DNA from: Deltaproteobacteria bacterium | GTDB lineage: Bacteria; Desulfobacterota; Binatia; HRBIN30; CADEER01 | Reading direction: 5' to 3' | Length of the DNA stretch: 64,000 nucleotides | NCBI GenBank assembly: GCA_029262455.1 | Contig: JAJCZJ010000014.1 | Span: 62,001-126,000, forward strand | Shown here: piece after piece, positions 8,824 to 19,332 of the stretch | Numbering within the stretch: position 1 is the stretch's first letter | How the letters are laid out: each line of letters begins with the position of its first letter | Program-made: the position numbers and the translations under genes | Notes under the pieces: model-generated | Database searches by the model: none | Seen by the model: only the letters and a program-made list of their open reading frames with translations | Told to the model about the DNA's origin: nothing

Positions 8824-8927
8824 TCGCAGCTTGCCTCCGTGAATGCCGCCGTGCGACACTTGGCGCAGGTGCCGTCGGCACTGCTCCCCGTTGGGGAGCG
8901 CCGGCGCGGTATCCACGGGGGTTCAAA
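8824..8927 (+). promoter_or_regulatory. Conserved structured 5' leader, copy 2
   Basis: This leader shares TCGCAGCTTGC at its left end, a middle block (CCGCCGTGCGACACTTGGCG; 15 of 20 bases match copy 1 and all five differences are transitions) and GTATCCACGGGGGTT at its right end with the leader at 4769-4876. The central hairpin is CTCCCC/GGGGAG (8884-8889 with 8893-8898), where copy 1 has TTCCCC/GGGGAA. Outer bases GTGCCG and CGGCGC can also pair with one G-U. The rest of the stretch 8586-8823 shows no supported gene. Confidence 0.5.
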
Positions 8928-11900
8928 ATGAAGCGTGCTCCGCTCGACTCGATCCGTGCCTTCATCGGCACAATGTTCGTCGTCGCATGGTCGGCTGTCG
9001 CATCAGGTCAGGCAATCCCGACGCTTTTGAAGGATATCAATACTTTGAGCGCAAGCTCTGAGCCGGGGGAGGTGACCGTCATGGGAGGACTCGCCTTCTT
9101 CGCGGCTACCGGCTCCGATGCCGGCCGTGAGGTTTGGATCAGCGACGGAACCTCCGCGGGGACGATGCTGCTCAAGGACATCAACCCCGGCACTGCAAAC
9201 GCGAATCCACATAGCTTTGTCGTCGGCAGCGGCCTGGTCTACTTCTCGGCGATCGACGATACGACTCGACAGTTCTACCAGAGCGACGGCACCGAGGCAG
9301 GGACGGTTCCGGCTGTCGGAGCTGTTCCGCCACTTCCAGACGATTCCACTCTCGACCTTCCCAACGGCACAACACTGTTCGTCGATCCGCTAGTCATAGC
9401 CCCAGGGTTTGATACTGTCTGGCGTACCGACGGCACCCCACCCGGAACGTTCGAGCTGTGCTGTGTCGAACCGACCAGGCTGCTCGAGTCAGGTGGGCTC
9501 GGCTTCGTATCCAGCGACGGCATCCCGAGCTTTCCCGATCCGATCGTCCCACCGGCCCTTACCCGCACAGACGGCACGACCGGCAATACCATCACCTTAC
9601 TCGAAGAAGCAGTCTCCGAACTCACCGATTTGGGCGGAACCCTACTCTTCGCTGCCAACGACCCCACTCTCGGCAACGAATTGTGGAGCAGCGACGGCAG
9701 CGTCGCGGGCACACAAATCCTCGCAGATCTAAACCCAGGTAGCGCGGATTCGTCCCCGTTCGGTCTCGGAGTCGCCGGCACTGACCTCTACTTCGGGGCT
9801 CGCGACCCCACACTCGGTGCGGAACTTTGGAAGACGGACGGAACGGTACCAGGTACTGTCTTCGTCAAGGACATCCATAGCGGAGCCGCCGACTCGGACC
9901 CCACGACGATCGGCGCATTAGCCGGCAAAGCACTGCTCTCAGCAAACGACGGCGTCTTCGGAGTCGAGCCATGGTCCAGTGACGGGACGAGTGCAGGGAC
10001 GAACCTCGTACTCGATATCAACGATGCAACAGACCCGTCGTCACCCGACTACTTGGGGAGCGGCGCCAACCTGCTGATGTTTGCCGCTTCCGACAGCACG
10101 CCAACCAATCGAAAGCTGTGGGTCAGCGACGGCTCAGAGACCGGAACGGTGCTGCTCGGAGCCTTCGGGCCCGGCATCAACTCAGTTATGACGGTCGAGT
10201 TTGGCGGATCATTGCTGTTCTCCGCGGCGCACGGCAGCCTCGGCCCGGAGTTATGGAAAACCGACGGAACGCTTGCAGGCACCGTGCTCATCACCGGCAA
10301 CGACCCCGGCCCGTTCGCTTCCATCCCGTCCAACCCCATCGTCGCCGGCGACAAAGCCTTCTTCCGCGTCTCGGGCACCGACATCGGTCACGAGCTCGGG
10401 GTTACCGACGGCACTGAAGCCGGAACCTTCATCGTTAAGGACATTAGTCCGGGGATCTTCAGCTCGTTTCCTCGCTTCTTCGCGGCTATCGCCGACAGGG
10501 TCCTCTTCCAGGCAAGCGGGACGTTGTGGATCAGCGACGGAACGGAAGCACAAACCGTCCAAGTGCACCCGTTCGTCCGAGTGGTATCGCAGATCGTCGT
10601 GCTCGATCAGATCGGATACTTTTTCGGCGACGATGCCCTCGGCGACAACACTACAGGGGCCGAGCTGTGGCGCACCGACGGCACCGAGGCCGGCACTTTT
10701 CTGGTGAAAGACATCAACCCAGGCTTTCCTGGATCGGCGCCACTAGGGCCCCCGGCCAGCCAAACAAACATGGTGGCGCACAACGGCACCCTGTACTTCT
10801 ACGCCAAGAGCGAATTCTGGCGTAGCGATGGAACCGCCGCCGGGACAACACTAGTCAAGGACATCGCAATCGGGCCAGTCGCGGCGGTCGGCACGACATC
10901 AATCGTGATCGTAGACGGCATCATGTACTTCGCCGCCAGCGACTTCCTGGGCGAGAGAGAACTCTGGCGAAGTGACGGCACCGAGGCCGGCACTTACAAA
11001 GTCAAAGACATCCGACCGTTCCCAGGAGCTCCGGAAATCGACCAGCTAAGTGCGGTCGGTGACCTCCTTTACTTCTCCGCCGACGACGGAGCACATGGCT
11101 TCGAACTATGGAGGTCAGACGGCACCGAAGCAGGCACCGTGCTCGTTGACGACATCCAATCCGGTAGCGTCAGCTCGTTTCCCGACAACCTCACTGAGCT
11201 CGACGGCTCATTGTTCTTCACAGCCTCAACACCAGCCTTCGGGCGCGAAGTGTTGCGAATCTCCTGCGGCAACGGCGTACTCGACGCTGGCGAACAGTGT
11301 GACGACGGCAACAATCAGTCCGGTGACTGCTGCTCGGCTACATGCGGCCTAGAGACGAGCGCTTGTAGCAACAACGGCTGCTCGGTCGGTACCTGCAACG
11401 CCGGTGTGTGCGAAGCTACAGCATCTCTGTGCGATGCGGTCCTCGGCCGCAGCTTTAGCGCGATCGACCGCGCGAACAGCCCGGCCAAGAGACGTGTCAA
11501 AGTCACGGCCGCCAGCGCAGCCGGAGCGCTCGCCCTGAGTGGCGACCCGAGCGCCACCGGCGCTACGTTGGAAGTCGCAACGGATGGAGCAAACCCGACC
11601 AGCCAAACATTCACGATACCAGCCGGACTCGCGCCCAACGGCGGCCCGGGATGGAAACAACTGGGCTCCCGCGGCTATCAGTATAAGGACAGCAAGAACG
11701 CCAACGGCCCCGTTCGCCGGATTTCCATCACGCAATCAGGAAGCGGCAGGACCAAGATCCGGGCCAACATCCGCGGTGCGGGTCTCAACATCGTTCCACC
11801 CGACCCGGGGACCGAAGGGCATCTCCGCCTCTTGATCCCAGGCGGCAGCAACTACTGCGCAAACTTCGGCGGCAGCGCCGGTGGTTTGGTCAGCAACCGG

Positions 11901-11954
11901 GGAAGCCGCTCTTTCAAGATCAAGAGACCGACCATGCCCTCGACATGCCAATGA
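8928..11954 (+). CDS. Secreted ELWxTDGTxAGT-repeat protein, copy 2
   Basis: 1,008 residues with signal peptide (AFIGTMFVVAWSAVASGQA). It has the same layout as copy 1 at 1742-4768: about 14 ELWxTDGTxAGT blades, a Myxococcus-type Cys repeat (CGNGVLDAGEQCDDGNN), a Cys-rich linker and the same tail domain. The last 75 or so residues are close to identical to copy 1, apart from the final few residues (TMPSTCQ). The conserved leader upstream fixes the ATG. No enzymatic motif is visible. It converges on the OmpA gene at 12016 with a shared hairpin terminator between them. Confidence 0.85.
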   Translation: MKRAPLDSIRAFIGTMFVVAWSAVASGQAIPTLLKDINTLSASSEPGEVTVMGGLAFFAATGSDAGREVWISDGTSAGTMLLKDINPGTANANPHSFVVGSGLVYFSAIDDTTRQFYQSDGTEAGTVPAVGAVPPLPDDSTLDLPNGTTLFVDPLVIAPGFDTVWRTDGTPPGTFELCCVEPTRLLESGGLGFVSSDGIPSFPDPIVPPALTRTDGTTGNTITLLEEAVSELTDLGGTLLFAANDPTLGNELWSSDGSVAGTQILADLNPGSADSSPFGLGVAGTDLYFGARDPTLGAELWKTDGTVPGTVFVKDIHSGAADSDPTTIGALAGKALLSANDGVFGVEPWSSDGTSAGTNLVLDINDATDPSSPDYLGSGANLLMFAASDSTPTNRKLWVSDGSETGTVLLGAFGPGINSVMTVEFGGSLLFSAAHGSLGPELWKTDGTLAGTVLITGNDPGPFASIPSNPIVAGDKAFFRVSGTDIGHELGVTDGTEAGTFIVKDISPGIFSSFPRFFAAIADRVLFQASGTLWISDGTEAQTVQVHPFVRVVSQIVVLDQIGYFFGDDALGDNTTGAELWRTDGTEAGTFLVKDINPGFPGSAPLGPPASQTNMVAHNGTLYFYAKSEFWRSDGTAAGTTLVKDIAIGPVAAVGTTSIVIVDGIMYFAASDFLGERELWRSDGTEAGTYKVKDIRPFPGAPEIDQLSAVGDLLYFSADDGAHGFELWRSDGTEAGTVLVDDIQSGSVSSFPDNLTELDGSLFFTASTPAFGREVLRISCGNGVLDAGEQCDDGNNQSGDCCSATCGLETSACSNNGCSVGTCNAGVCEATASLCDAVLGRSFSAIDRANSPAKRRVKVTAASAAGALALSGDPSATGATLEVATDGANPTSQTFTIPAGLAPNGGPGWKQLGSRGYQYKDSKNANGPVRRISITQSGSGRTKIRANIRGAGLNIVPPDPGTEGHLRLLIPGGSNYCANFGGSAGGLVSNRGSRSFKIKRPTMPSTCQ

Positions 11955-11969
11955 AAAGCTCATTCTGTA

Positions 11970-12007
11970 CCAGGTTCGAAGACCAACACTTTGGCCTTCG
12001 AACCTGG
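11970..12007. terminator. Bidirectional hairpin terminator between convergent genes
   Basis: A perfect 12-bp inverted repeat, CCAGGTTCGAAG (11970-11981) and CTTCGAACCTGG (11996-12007), with a 14-nt loop. It sits exactly between the stop codons of the convergent genes at 11954 and 12016. There is no clear U-tract, so intrinsic termination strength is uncertain. Confidence 0.65.
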
Positions 12008-12015
12008 CCAAAGAC

Positions 12016-13125
12016 TCAACGATAGTTGATCTCGACGCGGCGATTCAGCGACGGATCACGATCAATCGGCTCGCCGCTGCGGGCTCCGCGCGTCGTGATT
12101 CGCGTGATCTCGATGCCGCGATTGATGAGTTCCAGACGGATCCGGGCGGCCCGCAAAGACGACAAGGCCGCATCGCTTTCGGACGCATCCATATGCCCCA
12201 CAACCTCCACCGTCAGCGTCGGGTCCGCTTTCAACGTGGCGGCAATCTCGTTGAGCACGGGCTGCGCCAAAGCAGCGACCGAAAAGACTCCATCGTCGAA
12301 ATAAATCCGGTGATCGGCACTGCTCGCGGCCGGGACAGACTCGGCCGGCACGACTTCGGCGGGCACGACCTCCTCAAGGGCCGACGGATCGGGGTCCATG
12401 CGTTGGGTCGTCACAGCCGAGCCGGCGCGTACTTCGACGCGGCGATTCTCACGGCGACCACTGTCCGTCGAGTTTGATGCGATCGGCGCCGTCTCCCCGG
12501 CCGAGGTCACCCGGATTCGACCGACCGGGACACCGACCTTGACCAGGTAGTCGGCGACGCTCTGTGCCCGACGTCGCCCGAGTTGGTAGTTGTACGATTC
12601 GGCACCGATACTATCGGTATGCCCCTCGACGACGATATTGGTTGGCGCCGAGGTCGCAAGCCGACTCGCGACGGAATCCAGAGCGCCAATGGCACCGCGT
12701 GGCACCGCCGCACTGTCAAAGCCAAATCCAGAGACTCGGTCGGTCGCCTCGCGAACCACCGCAAGCAGCTCACCTTCTTCGATCGGCTCGAGCACTGTAG
12801 GCTCGATGACCTCCGCCACGGGCGCCGGCGGCGGCACGACGATTGGCGTCGGCAGCTCGACCGGAGGGTCGAACAAGTAATGCCCGACCAGTCCACCAAT
12901 CAATGCCCCCGACGCTGCGCCAATGGCACCACCGCGAGCCAGTTCGGAGCTCCGATCGTCGTCAGCAACCGCGGCGGCTACCCCGACACCGGCTCCACCA
13001 CCGACCAAGACTCCACTCAGAGCGCCCCAGGTCGTCCCCTTGTCCCACTTCCTTTTTGCGCCGCAACCGGACGCAGCGAAGAGCGCCAAGATCAGGAAGG
13101 CGGCAACCAACTTACGCGAAGGCAT
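12016..13125 (-). CDS. Lipoprotein with two tandem OmpA-like domains
   Basis: 369 residues. Signal with lipobox (LFAASGC) gives a lipidated Cys about residue 21, followed by Gly-zipper segments (GALSGVLVGGGAGVG, GAASGALIGGLVGHYLF). Two OmpA-type peptidoglycan-binding domains follow. The first contains VEGHTDSIGAESYNYQLGRRRA and a GRRENRRVEV end. The second is more diverged (VVGHMDASESDAALSSLRAAR, ending SLNRRVEINYR). Two OmpA domains in one chain is unusual. The protein probably ties the outer membrane to peptidoglycan. AGGGG precedes the ATG. It lies 53 nt downstream of the small secreted protein at 13179 on the same strand. Confidence 0.85.
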   Translation of the reverse strand: MPSRKLVAAFLILALFAASGCGAKRKWDKGTTWGALSGVLVGGGAGVGVAAAVADDDRSSELARGGAIGAASGALIGGLVGHYLFDPPVELPTPIVVPPPAPVAEVIEPTVLEPIEEGELLAVVREATDRVSGFGFDSAAVPRGAIGALDSVASRLATSAPTNIVVEGHTDSIGAESYNYQLGRRRAQSVADYLVKVGVPVGRIRVTSAGETAPIASNSTDSGRRENRRVEVRAGSAVTTQRMDPDPSALEEVVPAEVVPAESVPAASSADHRIYFDDGVFSVAALAQPVLNEIAATLKADPTLTVEVVGHMDASESDAALSSLRAARIRLELINRGIEITRITTRGARSGEPIDRDPSLNRRVEINYR

Positions 13126-13178
13126 AGATACCCCTAGTCATCAAAGGTCACGGGCGGAGAACAAGAATCCGTCAATTT

Positions 13179-13631
13179 TCAGAGCGCGATCTGCCAAGAA
13201 CGAGCTTCACGGACCAATTTGCGTTCGAGCTTGACCGATTTCCGAATCGGATCTCCCGTCGCACGGTCGGTAAAGCTATCGGTACGCTTAAAGGAAACCG
13301 TGGCGGAGTCATCCTCGACGCGAATATCGACGTCGTCGAGACGCACTTCCAGATCCTGGATGACGTTCTCGAAGTAGTCGCGCAGGACGCCAGCCTTGTC
13401 CGAACGCCCACCCTGGTACAGCTGAACAATATACTCGACCCGGCCACTCGCCAGGGTCGACTCATACTCCTTGAGGAAGCCCTGCACGGACTGCGAGTCC
13501 TCAGTCGAAGCCTGCACATGCGCAATACTCCCAATCACCACCGAGATCGCCCCAGCAACCACCTCGGTGGCAAACACCCCCACCAAAGCCAAGGTTCCAA
13601 CAATTGAGCCAAACACGTTGAGTCGTCTCAT
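13179..13631 (-). CDS. Small secreted or membrane-anchored protein
   Basis: 150 residues with a strong GGAGGAG site before the ATG. An N-terminal hydrophobic stretch (VGTLALVGVFATEVVAGAISVVIGSIA) is either a long signal peptide or an anchor. The remainder (FLKEYESTLASGRVEYIVQLY, later a strand-rich DVDIRVEDDSATVSFKRT) has the feel of an NTF2/SnoaL-like fold, but this is a weak impression. Similar tails occur at the C-termini of the membrane protein at 20743. It probably forms an operon with the OmpA lipoprotein. Confidence 0.65.
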   Translation of the reverse strand: MRRLNVFGSIVGTLALVGVFATEVVAGAISVVIGSIAHVQASTEDSQSVQGFLKEYESTLASGRVEYIVQLYQGGRSDKAGVLRDYFENVIQDLEVRLDDVDIRVEDDSATVSFKRTDSFTDRATGDPIRKSVKLERKLVREARSWQIAL

Positions 13632-13675
13632 AACTCCTCCATCAGGGCTGAGTAACGAAGCAATTCGATCACCAC

Positions 13676-16600
13676 CTAAGGTACCACGACCATCCCACTA
13701 GTTCCCGTCGGGGTCCCGGTAGGCGTAAACGTCAAGGTACTAGTCTCCGTAGCCGTACTCGTACTCGTCGGCGTCCCGGTCGGCGTGTCCGTAGAAGTCG
13801 AGGTAGCGGTAGAAGTCTCCGTCGCAGTCGCAGTCGGTGTACTGGTCTCGGTAGCAGTCCCTGTGCTCGTCGGCGTCTCGGTAGGAGTCTCAGTAGCCGT
13901 ATCCGTCGGCGTATCCGTCGGTGTTTGAGTCGGGGTATCCGTCGGCGTCTCGGTAGGAGTCTCAGTCGGAGTGTCCGTCGGGGTATGGGTTGGCGTCGAT
14001 GTAGGCGTCGCGGTAGCGGCAGAGCCCTCTACTTCAACCGACACCATCATGTCGACCGTATTCCTTGCGTTGATTGTCACGGAAAACTCGCGGTCGGGTT
14101 CCGTCGGTTCAAATCGACATGATTCTTGCGCGTCGAAGACAACGCTCAAACAAATGCACTCGTCGATTGCGGTACTAAGCTCGCAGGCCGACGGCGCTCC
14201 AAGAATCTCGCAACCATCCGGCGGCATGCATTCTCGGTCGCAGCCGGTGTCAACTACCCCGACCTCAACACACGTTGAATCGGACGACACGATTCCACTG
14301 ATATCCAGCAACGACCCCGGAGCGCCATTGTTAGACACCCGCAAGAACTCAGGGTCAGATCGCGTTCCCGTCGTCACGACGCCAAATTCTATAGCAGGCG
14401 AGGGGCTGACTTCGATCCTCGGAACCAGATCGGTGCCGATCAGACCAACATCTTTCGGGTTGTCCACGGAATTGTTCGCGATCCGCAACTTCGCCATTGC
14501 CGGCGACGAAGTATCTAAACTGCACGCAGATCTACCCGGAAAGGAAACCTCGGCGCACGTCGATTGGCCGGCAGCTAGATCGCATGGCGCACCCGGCGCG
14601 CATACTACGGCACCTTCATCTCCACCGCAGGACTTATCCGTAAGTGCCCCAGAGAAGCAACCTTCCGGCCCTTCCGGGACAACAGAATCGAAGATCGAAA
14701 CACCTTCGATCCGAAGAACCGCCGCGACACAATCCTCATCCTCGTCGCAATCACTATCGCTCGTACAGTCCTTCGTCGACACAGAGCACGCGCGATCTCC
14801 GCCTGCATCGATCCGGACGACCATTTCAGCCGAACCCTTCCCGGCAATCGTCAAGAAGGTGAGCGCTTCTGGGTCGACTCCAATATCAGGCAGCAGCGTG
14901 CGCGCCGTGGCGGCGACATCCGTATTGGGCATTGGCATCGGGTCCCCACCCGCAGTGAGCGCATTGCTCGTCACCCTGACGACCTCATCTCCCGCCCCAC
15001 CAGCAAAGACACATCCAGGGTTCGCTTCAAAAGCAACTCTCACACACGCAACTTCGCCCGGCTCCATCAAACAGCCAGAACCGAGAAGACGACCGGCACA
15101 AACGCGAGCGGTATCGTCACATCCGTCAGCCTCCGGCGCGGATCCTTCAACGAACTCGGAGTCAGCGAACTCAAAGCACGGTCTGCACCCTACCCCTTCG
15201 CAGAGATCGCAAGACTCCCCGACTCGACAGTCGCCATCGTCAACACAAACAACCCCGTCGCCAGAACAAACTCCAAGCACGCCGACCGAAGTGAGCTGCA
15301 GCCTTCCCCTCCCCGCGTTCTCTATTCTCAGCAGTCTTTCCGCCCCAGCCAACGGATCAGCCAATGAGTGCGCCCCAAACGAGCTTGTAAATCTGGCGTC
15401 GATTATCGGAGTCACAACCTCACCTGTTGTGGACGCATCCGTAGTCACGAGGTTGCAGGTTTCGGAGTCCGGACAATCGCGGTCTACGTCACAAGCAATC
15501 ATTCCCGATTGCGAACAGGCCCGCGGCTGCCTTGGCACCACACGTGCGACCGCATCGTGCACACCGAGACATCGGATATCCTCATCGAGACGGACCCTGG
15601 CTATCGGCGAATCCCCTCCCGGGGCGATTTCGATCGGAGTCGAGCCTTCAGACGAGCTGAACACCATCGAACAAGCGCCTTCGCAAAGGCCTTCAGCCTC
15701 GACACAATCCTCATTGTTCACGCACACCGTCGCGAAGTCGCCGGTGCAAACCCCAGCAGGAACCGCCCGCAAGCTGGCATCGTCCACAACGACACACGAA
15801 CGGTCTTCGACCGTTCCGCAAATCTGCAACTCCTCGATGAACAATTTGCCCAGACCCGCGTTCGTGACAACGACCGCAGACTCATTGTCCATCGCCTCGT
15901 CCACGTCACGAGCGGTGACCTCACCAAGACTGGCAAAACCAATAACGACTTCCGGCCGAAGAACCTGGCCAGTAACTGCTACATCTACGAAATCCTGATC
16001 TCCGAGAACGGCGCTAGGCACCTTAGGCCTAATCCGAAGTGCGGCCGTCACATCCACTGCTTGACGTTCGTTTAGCTTCACGCACGTCCCCAGGGGGTTA
16101 AGTTGAATCGACAAGTCAATCGGAGCATCGATGTCCGTGTCTGATGGTTGAGGCCAAACGGTATCACACCCGACACCGGACGCGTCCGAGAGCTCCTGCC
16201 CATTGAGCACAAAACAACGGCGCTCCTCACCGCAGATCTCAACTGAGTTGATCTTCAGAACGCCTTCGCCACCGTTAGTAATCGAGAAAGTCTGTCCCGC
16301 CTCAATCGCCTCCTGTGCCTCACCAACGGTCACCGCACCAAGGGTCACCGGCATTGCTGACACAATCGGCTGCAGCACCGTACCCGCCAACTCGAGCGAA
16401 ACTTCCGCAGCATTTCCCACCGCCGGTAGAATCTCGAGGGTAGCTTCCAATGGTTCCTCAGGCGTTCTCACACACTCGACCAGAGAGTTCAGCCTCACAA
16501 ATACCGTCTCAAGTTGATTTGGAGCCTGATCAACATCATCAAAGACCGTGACCGTAGTGGAATTGGTGTTGATACCGTTGCAGCCAGCTCGAGTTGTCGA

Positions 16601-19321
16601 GACACAAAAGCACGCCGCGTCGTCACCGGTAACAGAAGCTATTGCTGGCTGAAGTGATCCGGCTCCGACATTGGACACAGTAACCGGAAAGGCAGGTGGA
16701 GACGCCTCATCAACCGTAACCGTGCCCAGTTCGACTGTCCGCCCCTCCAAATTTGTCTCTACTTCGTCAGAGACATTCAACTCTGGAACATCGATCTCGA
16801 TCGAAAGGCCAAAATCGAAGTTATCCCTGAATGAGTCGATTCGAAATACTGACCTAACCAATGCTTCCGGACCGACGCATGCCCCAGCGAAGGTCGTATC
16901 CGTTACGCCAACCAATAGTTCACAGGGCGACACTCCATCGACAGGACAAGTCACGGTGCCGCCCGGTTCGTTTGTGCAGCCACAACTGTCGTCCTCCTGG
17001 TTGACGCTGACACTAAAGCATCCACCGGAAGGGCTGCTAACCGTTAGTTGGTCCTGCGCCCCGGGGACCATATTCTGCACCGTCAATCGGATCGGAGTCG
17101 GGATAGGTGCACCCGCGTTAATTGTACCAAAGTTTAACTGCCGGTCGGTCGGCTCCGCGTTTTCTTTGAACTCAAAGCGGGCACCGGTGGCACCGAGAAG
17201 ATCCTGCTCGAAGACGGCATCGAGCGTAACCTCGACGATAGCGCCCGGGAAGTCTTCGTCGGTCGCCGGAAGTACAGCCGTGCCAACCAATACCAGCGAC
17301 AGGTTGAGATTTTGGTCGAACCCCTGCCCGAGACCAGCAGCGCGACCGATCAGGCAGGCTTCGATCGGTCGTCCTTCATTGTCAGACAAGGTCGGCGACT
17401 GTGTCACCGCCACACCTGTCGTGAGCGTCATCGGGATCAACCTTCGTGACGGCGCGAGAGCACCCCGCTCAGCCACAGCACCGCCAAGCAAGTCCGGGTT
17501 TCCGCGTACCACACCTTCTTCGCGCAAGCACTCGTCGGGACGGCTGGGATCACACAGTGGTCGCTTGGATAGGCGAACAACCAAATCGATCGGAACCACC
17601 AAATCGCCGGGCACTACATCGGTCAAGCGGCTCAACAGTGGACTAGAATCAAGTACCGATATCGCAGGATCAGATTCTCGCAGGCAACCGTTTTCGGGAT
17701 CCCGACTGGCTCTCAGTTCCTTTCTCAAAAGTCGATCGGGCGGCACAGGAAGACCGAACAAGCCTTCAGATCGTTCGCCGCGCTCATCCACCACAACATT
17801 CTGGCGACAGAATCGATTGTCGGCAGCATTCACAGCCCGCAGTTCACAACCACAGTTATCTGCCAGTCTTGGGCAATCCGCTCCCGTCGCACAGCCCTCG
17901 CCATCATTATTTCCGCCCAAACAAACCCCAGCGTTGCACTCAGAATCGGGACAGTCGAGATCCCCTCGGCAAAGCCCCCCAGACCTCCCCCCTCCTTCGC
18001 AACGCCGGCGACATTCTGGGGCGCAATCAATGGCGCGAAGACACTCACCGCCACCCAGACAATCGCGAGTCACCAAGCAACGATCGCCACTGACGCTGCA
18101 GCGACTGAACGGACAATCGCCGGTCCAGAGACTGGTCCGAATCTCCTTCGCAAACAGGCAAACATCACCGACGGCAGATCGCTCCGCGATAAAGCAATCC
18201 CTCGAATCTGAACAACTCTCGCCGTTCCGCGCGCCGCCGATACAAAAATCAGCGTCACAACGGGGCCCCTGCACAACATCGCTCTCATCGAAGGAAGTGG
18301 CAACACCAAGTAGCGGGGACTCAGTAACCTCAGCCGCCCCATTCGCACACTTCGCGACAACCGCGAACAATCCAGAGACGAAGGTACGCCACGCACTGGA
18401 GTCAATGGCGTCGTCCGACGCGCTACTCTGTTCAACGCAGAGAAAACTGGGCGAAGTCCCGTCTTCTCCGAGGGGAATGCCAACGAATTGGCCCTTTGCG
18501 GCTTCGCCGATTCGAGGAAAGACCTGAACCGATATCGCTGTGCCCAACTCAGGCACCTCTACAAAATCGCCATCCGCCTGCGACTGCCGGTCCCCCTCGA
18601 AGCCGTCAATGCAGTTGTCGTCCTGAGCGTCGACAAATCCGTCGCCGTCATTGTCAACACCATCACCGCAATCATCGTCCTCGCTAAGATCGTCTTCACC
18701 GGAGCAGTCGCCCTGGCCCGCCGGATCGACCTCGCCATCTTGGTCATCGTCAATGCGGTTCGCACATTCAGGGAAGAGTCGCAGCGCCGGGTAAGCCACC
18801 GCGGTCAGGTCGCGATCTTCAGCCCGGAGAAAATAGTTCCGCAACACCGTCTTGTCGATGTTCCCCCTGCCACAATAGGTCTCGAGGACGGAACCCGACA
18901 AGAAGTTATCCAGGTCGTCAAGTTGGTCGATAAGTACACACCTCTGAGGGCTGGGGTCTCCCTCCTCGGCACCTTCACTAGGCGGAAACGGCAGACCGAT
19001 ACTCAAGTCGAGGTTCGACACGGATACCAGCGGAGCCTGACCCCGGATTGTCACTGAGCCCGCGGTAACCCGCAGCCCCGAGATCCTCCGAGGCGGTAGC
19101 GTCTGTTCAACCGCGCCCACCTCTTCGCAACTTCCTTCTTCTGGGCCCGAGCACTCGGACTGCGGGGACGGTCGTGGGATCGGGGCGAACTCGTCGTGGT
19201 CATTGTTGCCGCACCCGGCCATCAGCGTGGCTCCAAGCACGCCGCTGCACACAACCCAACGCCAGTGTGATTGTAGATAGACCATTCGCCTGTCCCCCCC
19301 CGCTCGCATCCGATGATTCAT
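13676..19321 (-). CDS. Giant surface lipoprotein with ASH/choice-of-anchor-D-like domains
   Basis: 1,881 residues; an in-frame ATG at 19285 is also a plausible start. The signal ends in a lipobox (LGATLMAGC). The N-terminal third has Asp/Asn-rich calcium motifs ([19 protein letters not shown]) and many Cys pairs of the CSDSRDC/CxxGxC type. The middle and C-terminal parts hold about seven Ig-like domains resembling the ASPM/SPD-2/hydin or choice-of-anchor-D type. These typically open with GxVTVG or FGVVTTG and contain a VSNxGxGxL strand. The last 110 residues are a Thr-Pro linker ([11 protein letters not shown]) ending in SGMVVVP with no recognisable wall anchor. It lies 11 nt after the barrel-like gene at 19333, so they are probably one operon. 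Large antisense open frames here are shadows. Confidence 0.85.
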   Translation of the reverse strand: MNHRMRAGGDRRMVYLQSHWRWVVCSGVLGATLMAGCGNNDHDEFAPIPRPSPQSECSGPEEGSCEEVGAVEQTLPPRRISGLRVTAGSVTIRGQAPLVSVSNLDLSIGLPFPPSEGAEEGDPSPQRCVLIDQLDDLDNFLSGSVLETYCGRGNIDKTVLRNYFLRAEDRDLTAVAYPALRLFPECANRIDDDQDGEVDPAGQGDCSGEDDLSEDDDCGDGVDNDGDGFVDAQDDNCIDGFEGDRQSQADGDFVEVPELGTAISVQVFPRIGEAAKGQFVGIPLGEDGTSPSFLCVEQSSASDDAIDSSAWRTFVSGLFAVVAKCANGAAEVTESPLLGVATSFDESDVVQGPRCDADFCIGGARNGESCSDSRDCFIAERSAVGDVCLFAKEIRTSLWTGDCPFSRCSVSGDRCLVTRDCLGGGECLRAIDCAPECRRRCEGGGRSGGLCRGDLDCPDSECNAGVCLGGNNDGEGCATGADCPRLADNCGCELRAVNAADNRFCRQNVVVDERGERSEGLFGLPVPPDRLLRKELRASRDPENGCLRESDPAISVLDSSPLLSRLTDVVPGDLVVPIDLVVRLSKRPLCDPSRPDECLREEGVVRGNPDLLGGAVAERGALAPSRRLIPMTLTTGVAVTQSPTLSDNEGRPIEACLIGRAAGLGQGFDQNLNLSLVLVGTAVLPATDEDFPGAIVEVTLDAVFEQDLLGATGARFEFKENAEPTDRQLNFGTINAGAPIPTPIRLTVQNMVPGAQDQLTVSSPSGGCFSVSVNQEDDSCGCTNEPGGTVTCPVDGVSPCELLVGVTDTTFAGACVGPEALVRSVFRIDSFRDNFDFGLSIEIDVPELNVSDEVETNLEGRTVELGTVTVDEASPPAFPVTVSNVGAGSLQPAIASVTGDDAACFCVSTTRAGCNGINTNSTTVTVFDDVDQAPNQLETVFVRLNSLVECVRTPEEPLEATLEILPAVGNAAEVSLELAGTVLQPIVSAMPVTLGAVTVGEAQEAIEAGQTFSITNGGEGVLKINSVEICGEERRCFVLNGQELSDASGVGCDTVWPQPSDTDIDAPIDLSIQLNPLGTCVKLNERQAVDVTAALRIRPKVPSAVLGDQDFVDVAVTGQVLRPEVVIGFASLGEVTARDVDEAMDNESAVVVTNAGLGKLFIEELQICGTVEDRSCVVVDDASLRAVPAGVCTGDFATVCVNNEDCVEAEGLCEGACSMVFSSSEGSTPIEIAPGGDSPIARVRLDEDIRCLGVHDAVARVVPRQPRACSQSGMIACDVDRDCPDSETCNLVTTDASTTGEVVTPIIDARFTSSFGAHSLADPLAGAERLLRIENAGRGRLQLTSVGVLGVCSGDGVVCVDDGDCRVGESCDLCEGVGCRPCFEFADSEFVEGSAPEADGCDDTARVCAGRLLGSGCLMEPGEVACVRVAFEANPGCVFAGGAGDEVVRVTSNALTAGGDPMPMPNTDVAATARTLLPDIGVDPEALTFLTIAGKGSAEMVVRIDAGGDRACSVSTKDCTSDSDCDEDEDCVAAVLRIEGVSIFDSVVPEGPEGCFSGALTDKSCGGDEGAVVCAPGAPCDLAAGQSTCAEVSFPGRSACSLDTSSPAMAKLRIANNSVDNPKDVGLIGTDLVPRIEVSPSPAIEFGVVTTGTRSDPEFLRVSNNGAPGSLLDISGIVSSDSTCVEVGVVDTGCDRECMPPDGCEILGAPSACELSTAIDECICLSVVFDAQESCRFEPTEPDREFSVTINARNTVDMMVSVEVEGSAATATPTSTPTHTPTDTPTETPTETPTDTPTQTPTDTPTDTATETPTETPTSTGTATETSTPTATATETSTATSTSTDTPTGTPTSTSTATETSTLTFTPTGTPTGTSGMVVVP
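13680..14015. repeat. Low-complexity DNA coding the Thr-Pro linker
   Basis: Short degenerate direct repeats of the GTCGGAGTCTCGGTAG type, which on the minus strand code repeated T-P-T-x-T-P units at the C-terminus of the giant lipoprotein. Similar tracts at 35200-35430, 41005-41380 and 55020-55135 serve other genes. They are coding, not CRISPR. Confidence 0.8.
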
Positions 19322-19332
19322 CCCTCAAGTTC

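Noticed and set aside
11970-12007. tRNA-like GGTTCGAA element
   Set aside because: Only a perfect terminator-like inverted repeat between convergent stops; no cloverleaf arms or CCA end.
13680-14015. Thr-Pro coding tract as mobile repeat
   Set aside because: In frame with the giant protein and made of codon-variant Thr-Pro units, so it is a linker, not an insertion.
13971-18527. Large plus-strand open frames (675 and 618 aa) inside the giant lipoprotein
   Set aside because: They mirror the coding strand in GC-rich DNA, lack ribosome binding sites and show Ser/Thr/Pro-biased sequence without domains, while the minus frame is continuous for 1,881 codons with clear domains.
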